Below are positions 7,786 to 15,793 of a stretch of DNA of 63,728 nucleotides, one piece after another. The notes beneath the pieces were generated by a model, which was given only the letters and a program-made list of their open reading frames with translations, had not been told where the DNA came from and made no database searches. The DNA is from Corallococcus sp. AS-1-6 (GTDB lineage: Bacteria; Myxococcota; Myxococcia; Myxococcales; Myxococcaceae): positions 1 through 63,728 of the forward strand of contig NZ_JAIQDE010000042.1 of NCBI RefSeq assembly GCF_020037015.1, read 5' to 3'. A program made the translations under genes and the position numbers. Within the stretch, counting starts at the first letter, position 1; each line of letters starts with the position of its first letter.

Positions 7786-10650
7786 TCAGAAGCTGCCGGT
7801 GAGCTGGAGGTTGAAGGTGCGGCCGTACTGCGGCACGGGCCCGGCCGACACGTCGTCGCTCACGACGAAGGTGTAGCGCGTGTCGAGCAGGTTGTTCACG
7901 CCCGCGAAGTAGCGCAGCCGGCCGTAGTCCCCGGACACGCCGAAGCCCACGAGCAGCGCCTCCCCGCTGTCCGCGCCCGCGATGCCGGGCACCCGGGCGC
8001 TCTGGTACGTGGCCTGCGTGGCGATGCGCATGTCGCCGTTGCCCACGGGCAGGAGGAAGCGCCCGGAGGCCAGGTGCGCGGGCGCGGCCTCCACCACGTC
8101 CTGCGAGGCGTTGCGCAGCGTCACGTAGGAGTAGCTCAGGTCCACCAGCAGCCAGCGTCCCGGCTGCCAGTGCAGCCCGGCCTCCGCGCCCCACGCGAGC
8201 GTCTCGCCGGAGCTGTTCGCGTACACCAGGCACTGGGTGGGCGCGCTCGGGGTGCCGCACGCGGGCGTGGCCAGGGACTCGGTGGTGAGCGTGACGAGCC
8301 GGGAGATGCGGTTGTGGTAGCCCGCCACCGTCACGCGCAGCTCGTGCGTCAGGTCGTGCGAGTGCTCCACCTCGAAGGTGGTGATGGTCTCCGGGTTCAA
8401 CTGCTTCGCGGGGCGCTGGGTGAGGAGGTTGTCCTCGTAGAACAGCTCGTAGACGTTGGGGGCGCGGAACGCGCGGCCGATGACGAGCTTGGTGAGGCCC
8501 TGCTCATACGGCCGGCCGATGACCGCGAGCCGGGGCGTGAGCGGCAGCGAGTCCAGGTCGGAGTACTTGTCCACGCGGAAGCCCAGGGACAGGCTCAGGC
8601 GCGGGTGCAGGCGCCACTCGTCCAGCGCGTACACGGACACGAGCGAGCGCGTCGGCGCGTTCAGCGACGCGGCCACTGCGGGGCCCACGCTCTTCTGGTC
8701 CACGCGCAGTTGGGCCTGGCCCTCCACGCCCACGGTGAGGCGGTTGGCCTCGGACAGGACCGCCAGCAGGCGGCCCTCGGCGGTGAGCCAGTCCGCGGCC
8801 CCGGAGTCGGTGTTCGTCTCGGAGGTGTCGCCGCCGTAGTTCCAGTGGCCCTTGTAGCGGCTCAGGTCCAGGGCGCCGCGCAGGGACAGCACGAAGCGCT
8901 CGGACAGGGGGCGCTCGTACTTGGCCTCGACGAAGCCGCGCACGTCCTGCACGCGCGTGCCCTGCGCGCCCACCACGGTGCCATAGGGCGCGGTGGGCAC
9001 GTCCTTGCTGCGCCCGTGCAACTGGGCCACCAGGGACAGGTTGCCCAGGCGCGCGCGCAGCGAACCGGTGCCGGCCTTCTCCCCGTCCAGGCCGGTGACG
9101 ATGGGCCCCGGGTCGCCCAGGCGGGTGGTGTCCGCGCCGTGGGACTTCATGCCCGCCAGGCTGAAGAGGACGGAGCGCTGGGGGTCCTCCCAGGACGTGG
9201 TGGCGTGCAAGCGCGTGGCGCCCAGCGCGCCCACGGCGCCGGTGACTTCCAGCCGCCGGTCCAGGCCCAGCGACTCGCGCGGCACCACGTTGATGACGCC
9301 GAAGAACGCGCCCGTGCCGTAGAGCGCGCTGCCGGGGCCGCGCACCACTTCAATGCGCTCCACCTCCTCCAGGTCCACGCTGAGGTCGTGCGCCGCGTAG
9401 CCCTGGCCGGCCCACACGTCGTTCATCGCGTGGCCGTCCCAGAGGATGAGGATGCGCGTGTTGAGGTCGCCCGGCGGCGAGAAGCCGCGCACGCCCAGGT
9501 ACGTGTACGTCCGGTCGTCGGTGAGGAAGAAGCCGCGCACGCCCGCCAGCGCCTCCGCCAGGGTGCGCCAGCCGAACGCGCGCAGCTCCTCCGGCGTGAG
9601 CACGGTGGTGGAGGCGGGGGCCTCGTCCACGGCCAACAGGCGCTTGGACGCGGCGCGCACCGGGGGCGGCTCGTAGCGCAGGGTGGCGTGGACCTTCACC
9701 TCCTGGTCGGGGACGACGGTGACCTTCTGGCGCACGGGGCGCACGTCGCGGCTCTCCACCTCCAGCACGTGCTCGCCCTGCGGCAGGGTGACGACGGTGG
9801 GGGTGAAGCCCGCGGGCCGGCCGTCCACGCGCACGGTGGCGCCGTCGTGGTTGGCGGTGACGACGACGCGGCCGCTGGGCGCCGTCTGGGCCGTCAGGGT
9901 GACCGCGAGCGGCAGGGTGCCTTCGGCGGGCACGTCGATGACGTACTGGCCGGGCGCGTGGCCGGGCGCGCGCACGTGCAGCACGCGCTGGCCCGGAGAC
10001 AGGCGCAGCTTCGCGGGGATGCGGCCCAGGACGGGGCCGGTGGGGCTGTCACGCACCTCCGCGCCCTCGGGGGCGCCGGTGATGTCCACCATGCCGGTGA
10101 TGAGGGCCAGGTCCAGGTCCACCGGCACCTCCCGGCCGCGGACGAGCGTGACGCTGGCCTCGGTGGGGCGGTAGCCGGACTTCTGGACCAGGACCTTGTG
10201 GCGGCCCGGCGACAGCGCGAGCGTCTGCGGCGAGCGGCCCCGGCTGCCCAGGTCCGCGCGGTCCACGAAGACCTCCGCGCCGCGGGGATTGGTGGTGACG
10301 CGCACCAGGGCGACCTTGGGGCGCAGCCGCTCCAGCGAGCGGGAGACCTCCGAGGCGTCCTCGGCCGGCAGGTCCTCGCCGAGCAGGTCGTTGTAGTAGC
10401 GGTACGCCTCGTTGAACTTGCCCAGGGCCTCGAAGCAGCGCGCGATGTTGAAGAGGACGTTGCGGTTGGGCACCAGCCGGTAGCTGGTGAAGTACGAGCG
10501 CAGCGCCTCCGTGTAGTTGCCGTGCGAGTACGCGTCGTTGCCCAACTCGAAGGCGATGTCCGCCTCGTCCGCGTTGTTGTCCGCGAGCGCGGGACCGGCG
10601 GTGAGGAGCCAGAGGGACAGCAGCCAGGGGCCGAGGGGGAATGCACGCAT
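7786..10650 (-). CDS. TPR-PEGA-TonB-dependent receptor fusion
   Basis: A 954-residue outer-membrane protein. A signal peptide ending near ALADNNADEA is followed by a TPR-like unit (residues about 25-110, AFELGNDAYSHGNYTEALRSY type), two or three PEGA/carboxypeptidase-regulatory-like beta domains (about 120-330) with phrases such as PRGAEVFVDRADLG, then the plug (about 345-470, LGVRGFSPPGD, VRGPGSALYGTGAFFGVINVV-like end) and a beta barrel closing on a terminal Phe (LQLTGSF). No TonB box is obvious because the plug follows the PEGA units. The ligand is unknown. The ATG at 10650 is chosen for its signal peptide. The gene is followed by GNAT. Confidence 0.85.
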   Translation of the reverse strand: MRAFPLGPWLLSLWLLTAGPALADNNADEADIAFELGNDAYSHGNYTEALRSYFTSYRLVPNRNVLFNIARCFEALGKFNEAYRYYNDLLGEDLPAEDASEVSRSLERLRPKVALVRVTTNPRGAEVFVDRADLGSRGRSPQTLALSPGRHKVLVQKSGYRPTEASVTLVRGREVPVDLDLALITGMVDITGAPEGAEVRDSPTGPVLGRIPAKLRLSPGQRVLHVRAPGHAPGQYVIDVPAEGTLPLAVTLTAQTAPSGRVVVTANHDGATVRVDGRPAGFTPTVVTLPQGEHVLEVESRDVRPVRQKVTVVPDQEVKVHATLRYEPPPVRAASKRLLAVDEAPASTTVLTPEELRAFGWRTLAEALAGVRGFFLTDDRTYTYLGVRGFSPPGDLNTRILILWDGHAMNDVWAGQGYAAHDLSVDLEEVERIEVVRGPGSALYGTGAFFGVINVVPRESLGLDRRLEVTGAVGALGATRLHATTSWEDPQRSVLFSLAGMKSHGADTTRLGDPGPIVTGLDGEKAGTGSLRARLGNLSLVAQLHGRSKDVPTAPYGTVVGAQGTRVQDVRGFVEAKYERPLSERFVLSLRGALDLSRYKGHWNYGGDTSETNTDSGAADWLTAEGRLLAVLSEANRLTVGVEGQAQLRVDQKSVGPAVAASLNAPTRSLVSVYALDEWRLHPRLSLSLGFRVDKYSDLDSLPLTPRLAVIGRPYEQGLTKLVIGRAFRAPNVYELFYEDNLLTQRPAKQLNPETITTFEVEHSHDLTHELRVTVAGYHNRISRLVTLTTESLATPACGTPSAPTQCLVYANSSGETLAWGAEAGLHWQPGRWLLVDLSYSYVTLRNASQDVVEAAPAHLASGRFLLPVGNGDMRIATQATYQSARVPGIAGADSGEALLVGFGVSGDYGRLRYFAGVNNLLDTRYTFVVSDDVSAGPVPQYGRTFNLQLTGSF

Positions 10651-10734
10651 GAGGACGCCTGCATTCTTCCCCCGATACGGTGTCAGGTCCATGACACTGG
10701 CCGGCCCTGACGTGCGCCGCACGCCCGGCGTGGG

Positions 10735-11178
10735 TCAGCGGGCGAGCGCCGCCGCCAGCCGCCGGGCCGCGGCCTCCAGCGTTTCCGGCGGAAGGTGCTC
10801 CGCCGGGGCCGCGTCGAAGGCGCCCCGACCCCGGAGGTGGGACGGGGTGTCCGCGAAGCGGGGGACGAGGTGCAGGTGGAAGTGGCGCAGCACGTCCCCA
10901 ATGGCGAAGGCGTAGACGTGCTCTGCGCCGAGCACCTCGCGCTGGGCGCGCATCACCCGGGCGGCGAACGGGCCCAGCTCCCGCGAGGCCGCTTCGTCCA
11001 GGTCATACCAGCCGCGCACGTGCTGCTCGCTGGTGAGCACCACCCAGCCCGGGACGGGGCTGGGGGACGCCACCCCGTGGAGCACGAGCCCGGGCGCCCG
11101 CGCGAGCACGCCACCCGGTGGGTGGACCTCCCCACGGACGATGGCGCAGCCCAGGCAGGGGTCGTTGATGTCTGACAT
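10735..11178 (-). CDS. HIT family hydrolase-like protein
   Basis: A 147-residue protein with the histidine triad motif HFHLHLVPRF near residues 99-108, the active site of nucleoside monophosphate hydrolases and transferases. N-terminal CLGC may bind zinc, as in some HIT proteins. The start is the ATG at 11178. It is co-oriented with the TonB-receptor gene 84 bases downstream and divergent from the lipoprotein gene. The exact substrate is unknown. Confidence 0.85.
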   Translation of the reverse strand: MSDINDPCLGCAIVRGEVHPPGGVLARAPGLVLHGVASPSPVPGWVVLTSEQHVRGWYDLDEAASRELGPFAARVMRAQREVLGAEHVYAFAIGDVLRHFHLHLVPRFADTPSHLRGRGAFDAAPAEHLPPETLEAAARRLAAALAR

Positions 11179-11329
11179 GGCGAGTCATCCTAGTCCGGGG
11201 CGCTTGGAAGCCCTTGGGTATAAATCACCCCACCTTGACGGCGTGGGGCTGGGTCGGGGAGTGTCCGATTTCCGCCCTTTTGGAGCGTCTGGGGCGTGAA
11301 AATTCCGTCATAAATTCAAGGTGGGGACG

Positions 11330-12982
11330 ATGAAGAAGCATGTGCTGATGGCCGTGTTGCCGCTGCTGGCTTGGGGGTGCGGTGACCCGACTGACGCGGA
11401 CAATGATGGTGTCGCGGACGGTATCCGGGACCCGAACAACGTGTCGGTGGTGGTGCCTTCCACGCCGAAGGGCACGGTGTCGGGCCAGGTGCTGAGCACG
11501 ACGCTGCAGCCGATCGCGGACGTCACGGTCGCGATGACGATTGGCAGCCAGCCGACGGGCAAGTCGGCGACGACGGACGCCAGCGGCAACTTCGTGATGA
11601 CGGACGTGCCGGCGGGCGCGCAGGTGCTGCTGACGTTCAGCAAGAGCGGCTACTCGACGCTGCGCGCGACCTCCACGGTGCCGTCGTCCGCGGGCACGGT
11701 GCCCATCAACAACGGCAACGCGAGCTTCGGCCCGGTGACGCTGACGCAGTTGAACGGCTCGCTGGCCGTCACGGTGGTGACGCCGCAGGGCCGTCCGGCG
11801 GTGGGCGCGAAGGGCGTGCTGGAAGTGGACCGGGCGGGCTCGGTCATCCTGAGCAACTACGACCAGGCCAACTCGGTGGTGAGCAAGGTCTACGTGGAGT
11901 CCACGGCGGACTCCAACGGCATCCTGACCTTCAACGGCATCCCCTCCGGCGTGGAGCTGGCGCGCCTGAACGGCTCGTACAACCTGTGGATCGCGCCGCT
12001 GGACACCAACGGTGACGGCGTGGTGGACACGGGCGGTTACACGAAGAGCTACTCGGGTGGCTCCATCGTGGGCACGCAGGCCACGACGCTGGCGCAGTTG
12101 GCCTACTCGAAGCCGTCGGGCGCGGGAGCGCTGACCATCGAGGGTGGCAACGTGTCCAGCCTGAAGGGCGCCGCGGAGGTGGATCCGCTCCGGAACATGG
12201 TGCGTCCTGGCGAGCCCATCTACGTGTACTTCAACCAGCCGGTGCAGCCGGGCTCGGTGTTCGTGCGCCTGACGGACGAGTACGCCAAGGAGTCCCTGCC
12301 GGTGACGGCGAATGTGAACGTCGGCGGTTACTCGGCGACCATCACCCCGGGCAACGGCATCGTGCAGGAGGGCAAGGAGTACAACATCTTCGTGCGCGCG
12401 GTGGCCGCCGAGGGTGGCAGCAACTACAGCCGCACGGGCTTCTTCTTCGGCGGCGACCAGTCCGCGCCGCGAGCGCTGACCATCGCGGAGATGCGGTACC
12501 AGGAGACCGAGCGGCCGCCGGCGGTTGGTGCGTTCCAGCTCAATGCCGGTGAGACCGTGTACGTGTCCTTCAGCGCGCCCATCGCGAAGCAGGTCGGCCA
12601 GTCCGTCCAGGTCCTCCTGGGTGCCGACATCGACGGCGTCGGCGGCACGGGTGGCAACTCCTACGGTGAGATTGGCAACAACAGTGGCCAGGGCTTCCCC
12701 CTGGAGATGGCCGAGCCGACGAGGCCCATCCAGACGCGCACGCCGGCCGAACTGCCGGTGTTTGGCATCCAGCCGTCCGGGTACAGCACCCGCTATTCCT
12801 TCATCTACAACGGCAACGCCCTCGTCGGCGTGGACCGGATGCGTGTCCAGGTGGTGTTCAGCAACCTGGCGCCCGTCCTGGGCACCAATGACGTCTACGA
12901 GTCCATCTGGGGCCAGCCGATCAACGCGGACCTGGAGCTGACGGGCATCATCCAGCAGCCCCCGCCGCCCCTGCCCAACTAA
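11330..12982 (+). CDS. surface lipoprotein with carboxypeptidase-regulatory-like domain
   Basis: A 550-residue exported lipoprotein (lipobox LLAWGC). The mature N terminus carries a calcium-loop-like DADNDGVADG. It is followed by a CarboxypepD_reg-like beta domain (about 45-110, VSGQVLSTTLQPIADVTV), a second similar domain, and later Ig-like segments such as YVYFNQPVQPGSVFVRLTD. The C terminus ends in a Pro-rich stretch. The ATG at 11330 is favoured over the GTG at 11321 because AAGGTGGGG lies at the right distance. A strong terminator follows. The role is probably structural or in surface binding; no enzyme motif is seen. Confidence 0.75.
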   Translation: MKKHVLMAVLPLLAWGCGDPTDADNDGVADGIRDPNNVSVVVPSTPKGTVSGQVLSTTLQPIADVTVAMTIGSQPTGKSATTDASGNFVMTDVPAGAQVLLTFSKSGYSTLRATSTVPSSAGTVPINNGNASFGPVTLTQLNGSLAVTVVTPQGRPAVGAKGVLEVDRAGSVILSNYDQANSVVSKVYVESTADSNGILTFNGIPSGVELARLNGSYNLWIAPLDTNGDGVVDTGGYTKSYSGGSIVGTQATTLAQLAYSKPSGAGALTIEGGNVSSLKGAAEVDPLRNMVRPGEPIYVYFNQPVQPGSVFVRLTDEYAKESLPVTANVNVGGYSATITPGNGIVQEGKEYNIFVRAVAAEGGSNYSRTGFFFGGDQSAPRALTIAEMRYQETERPPAVGAFQLNAGETVYVSFSAPIAKQVGQSVQVLLGADIDGVGGTGGNSYGEIGNNSGQGFPLEMAEPTRPIQTRTPAELPVFGIQPSGYSTRYSFIYNGNALVGVDRMRVQVVFSNLAPVLGTNDVYESIWGQPINADLELTGIIQQPPPPLPN

Positions 12983-13031
12983 CCCTTGAGCCTTGCTGCG
13001 TCAGCCTGACGTAGGAGGTTGACTCCTCCTG

Positions 13032-13075
13032 GATGCCCCCGTGAAGCCCATGCTTCGCGGGGGCATCTTCGTTTC
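13032..13075 (+). terminator. Strong hairpin terminator
   Basis: The arms GATGCCCCCGTGAAGC and GCTTCGCGGGGGCATC pair over 16 bases with one G-T wobble around the loop CCAT, and TTCGTTTC follows. It ends the lipoprotein transcript and precedes the next lipoprotein gene. Confidence 0.85.
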
Positions 13076-13210
13076 AAGCTGTCCCCGAGATGGGATCCTC
13101 CCGTCTTGAATGGAGACGTGTCCCAGCGTCGCTGGACGCGCAACATGCCGAGGATGCATACGGAGCGGGTCCACTTCCGGATGGACTCCTTCTTGCTCAG
13201 CCGCGTCACC

Positions 13211-15031
13211 ATGAAAAATCTCAGCCTCATCTGGATGGCGATGCTGCTCATGCCTGTGGCATGCATCGAGATTCCTGACCTCGCTGTCCCACCCGAGACG
13301 CCTCCAGGCAGTGACGCAGGAACGGACCCGCAGGAGCAGGAGCCGATTGGCATCCAATGGGTGTCACCCATGGAAGGGGCACAGGTCGGAAGCACCGCGA
13401 GGCTCCAGGTTCGACTGACGGGGGCTGCCCCGGACCGTGTGGAACTGCTCGTGGATGGAACCGCTGTCTCTGCCTTGGAAGAACCCTTCGTCCTGGATTG
13501 GGAGACCCAATCCATTTCAGAGGGACCGCATGCGTTCGTCATCCGCGCGCTCCGAGGGGAACAGGAGTTCTTGAGCGCCCCGCGCCAGGTGCTGGTGGAC
13601 CGGACGAAGCCACGCATGGTTGCCCAGGTGCCCGCCCATGGTGCCTTTGAGGTTTCGGTCCTGGCGCCCATTGAAGCCAGCTTCTCGGAACCTTTGGACC
13701 CGGCCACCGTGAATGGACAGTCGATACAACTCATGACGGAGACCGAGCGTTTGGAGGCGACGGTTATTCTGTCGGAGGATCGAACAACCTTGACCCTGCG
13801 CCCGACTTCGCCGCTACCGGTCAATCAGCAGGTCCGGGTGGTGATGGCGGATACGGTCGTCGATCTCGCCGGAAACCGGCTCGACGCGGTACCCAGGGGT
13901 TGGTCGTGGTTCGTGCCCGCGTATCTTCACCTGGGGACGTCACTCACTGCTTCGTCCACTCAATCCTACGTCGAGAGCACTTCATTTGGCATGGGAGCGG
14001 ACCTGCGCCCCATGGTTGCGTGGACCGGGGGCGCGGGAGAGACACTCAAGGTTCACGTTCGTCGTTGGACAGGAACCTCCTGGGAGGTCATCGGGACGCC
14101 ACTGAGTTCGGGTAGGCCTGTCAATGCCTATCAGGGAACGCTCCAGGTAGATGCAGGCGGAAGTCCAACGCTCGCGTGGTTCGAGAACCCAGATGTCAAT
14201 GACATCCAATGGTTCGTCCGCCGCTGGAATGGGCAGGCCTTCGAACCTGTTGGCGCCGCGTTGACGCCCGTCTCGCAGACGACCTATGTGCCGGATTGGC
14301 GGTTTGCTCAGGGCGCTCACTCGTCTCTCACCCTCGCGACCCATGAGGTTGGCACGGGGTGGAATCGCATCTACGTCCGCCAATGGCGCGACGGAGCCTG
14401 GGGGCAGTTGGGGGCCGCCATCGAGCTGCGAGTGAACTCGGTCGTGGACTCCTTCTTCATGGATGTCGATGGCCAGGGATATCCATTCGTGGTGTTGAGA
14501 GAGCAGATTGGAGGAGTTCCCTCGAACACCGCGATGCGGTGGACTGGAACCGCGTGGCAGGACATCGGATCCACCTTGTCAGGCCGTTCGACGGCCCTGT
14601 CGTTCGACGCCGGCAATGCTCCGCTGGTGGCGACATTGGATACGCTCACGGGAAAGCCAAGGACTCTCCTGCAGAAGTGGACGGGAAGCGCCTGGGAGCC
14701 GTGGGGTGGCGCGTTGGAGGCTCTGCCGGGTGTGGACAGCACGACCGTGACTTCGGTGAAGCTGGACACCCAGGGGCGCCCTGTCGTGGTGCTCCATGGT
14801 TCGGTGGGAACCGATGCCAACAGGTCTGGCAAGGGCCAGGTGCGACGGTGGAACGGGACTCAATGGGAGGCGCTTGGCGGGATCTTGAATCCGTCACCCG
14901 GCATGATCCCCTACAGCCGCCCGATGCTCGGAATGGTCGCGGACGACGAGCCGCTCCTCACGTGGCTTGAAGGGACTGCTCCATTGTTCTCGGATGGCGC
15001 GAAGGTCCACGTGTATCGCCTCAACCACTGA
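13211..15031 (+). CDS. lipoprotein with Ig-like domains and six propeller-like repeats
   Basis: A 606-residue lipoprotein (signal peptide ending in LMPVAC). An Ig-like domain lies at about 35-125, then a Big_5/SwmB-like domain at about 126-235 (FSEPLDPATVNGQSIQL). The rest is a repeat region in which units of about 60 residues each carry a motif like RRWTGTSWEVIGTPL; six copies are visible (RRWNGQAFEPVGAAL, RQWRDGAWGQLGAAI, MRWTGTAWQDIGSTL, QKWTGSAWEPWGGAL, RRWNGTQWEALGGIL), suggesting a six-bladed beta-propeller. Codon use is less GC-rich than in the neighbours, which hints at transfer or weaker selection. The frame is open upstream to 13019, but only the ATG at 13211 starts a signal peptide. 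Confidence 0.75.
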   Translation: MKNLSLIWMAMLLMPVACIEIPDLAVPPETPPGSDAGTDPQEQEPIGIQWVSPMEGAQVGSTARLQVRLTGAAPDRVELLVDGTAVSALEEPFVLDWETQSISEGPHAFVIRALRGEQEFLSAPRQVLVDRTKPRMVAQVPAHGAFEVSVLAPIEASFSEPLDPATVNGQSIQLMTETERLEATVILSEDRTTLTLRPTSPLPVNQQVRVVMADTVVDLAGNRLDAVPRGWSWFVPAYLHLGTSLTASSTQSYVESTSFGMGADLRPMVAWTGGAGETLKVHVRRWTGTSWEVIGTPLSSGRPVNAYQGTLQVDAGGSPTLAWFENPDVNDIQWFVRRWNGQAFEPVGAALTPVSQTTYVPDWRFAQGAHSSLTLATHEVGTGWNRIYVRQWRDGAWGQLGAAIELRVNSVVDSFFMDVDGQGYPFVVLREQIGGVPSNTAMRWTGTAWQDIGSTLSGRSTALSFDAGNAPLVATLDTLTGKPRTLLQKWTGSAWEPWGGALEALPGVDSTTVTSVKLDTQGRPVVVLHGSVGTDANRSGKGQVRRWNGTQWEALGGILNPSPGMIPYSRPMLGMVADDEPLLTWLEGTAPLFSDGAKVHVYRLNH

Positions 15032-15067
15032 CCCCCACCCCCAGTCCCTCCGCCCACCTACACTGTC

Positions 15068-15103
15068 GTCCGCTGTGTCCCTGTCGCCCGGCGGACAGCG
15101 GAC
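15068..15103. repeat. 9-bp inverted repeat upstream of response regulator
   Basis: GTCCGCTGT (15068-15076) and ACAGCGGAC (15095-15103) form a perfect inverted repeat with an 18-base spacer and no T tract. It lies between the lipoprotein stop and the response-regulator start and could be an operator or a weak terminator. Confidence 0.35.
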
Positions 15104-15206
15104 CTACCCTGGGAGACGTCCAGGGAAAACTTGTGAGAACGGGCGCTTTTCGGTGGACGTGTTTAGATTCGCTCCGCCCCTCCCCTACATGCGAGGCCTC
15201 TGCTCC

Positions 15207-15674
15207 ATGAAGAACGCGGTCCTGACATCTCCAGAGGGTGAGCCAACCGCGAGCGGTGGGCCCGCTCCCGTGAACGCCAAGCAGCGCGTCCTCGTCGTCG
15301 ACGACTTCGACGACGCCCGCGAGATGTACGCCGAATACCTGGAGTTCTGCGGGTTTGAGGTGGACACCGCGAAGAACGGCCTGGAGGCCGTCGAGAAGGC
15401 CCAGGAGGGAGAGCCGGACATCATCCTCATGGACCTGTCCCTCCCCGTCATGGATGGCTGGGAGGCGACGCGGCGCATCAAGCAGGACACCCGCACCCGC
15501 GACATCCCCGTGATGGCCCTCACCGGCCACGTGCTCGCCGGCAACGCCGAGCACGCCCTGTCCGTGGGGGCGGACGAGTTCGTCGCCAAGCCCTGCCTGC
15601 CCCAGGACCTGGAGAACAAGATCCGCAACATGCTCAAACCCAGCAAGGCGAAGCCCCGCTCGGGTCAGGAGTAA
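15207..15674 (+). CDS. stand-alone response regulator receiver protein
   Basis: A 155-residue protein with only a receiver domain (about residues 27-147) behind a short variable N terminus. The acidic pair is D32-D33, the phospho-acceptor is D76 (IILMDLSLPVMDGW), the switch Thr is T106 and the conserved Lys is K128 (VAKPC). There is no output domain, so it acts by phospho-relay or protein contact, as in CheY/DivK-like regulators. The ATG at 15207 is chosen (GAGG about eleven bases upstream); an ATG at 15189 is the alternative. It lies 119 bases before the giant kinase gene in the same direction. Confidence 0.85.
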   Translation: MKNAVLTSPEGEPTASGGPAPVNAKQRVLVVDDFDDAREMYAEYLEFCGFEVDTAKNGLEAVEKAQEGEPDIILMDLSLPVMDGWEATRRIKQDTRTRDIPVMALTGHVLAGNAEHALSVGADEFVAKPCLPQDLENKIRNMLKPSKAKPRSGQE

Positions 15675-15793
15675 CCCCAGGCTGCTCCCCGCGGTGTCCA
15701 TGGGTGGACATTCGGGCGCGGCACCCTGCGCCGGGGCGGGCTCCCGCGGGCCCCCCGGTTGACCCCTGGACGCGGGAAACGTAGGCAACCCTG

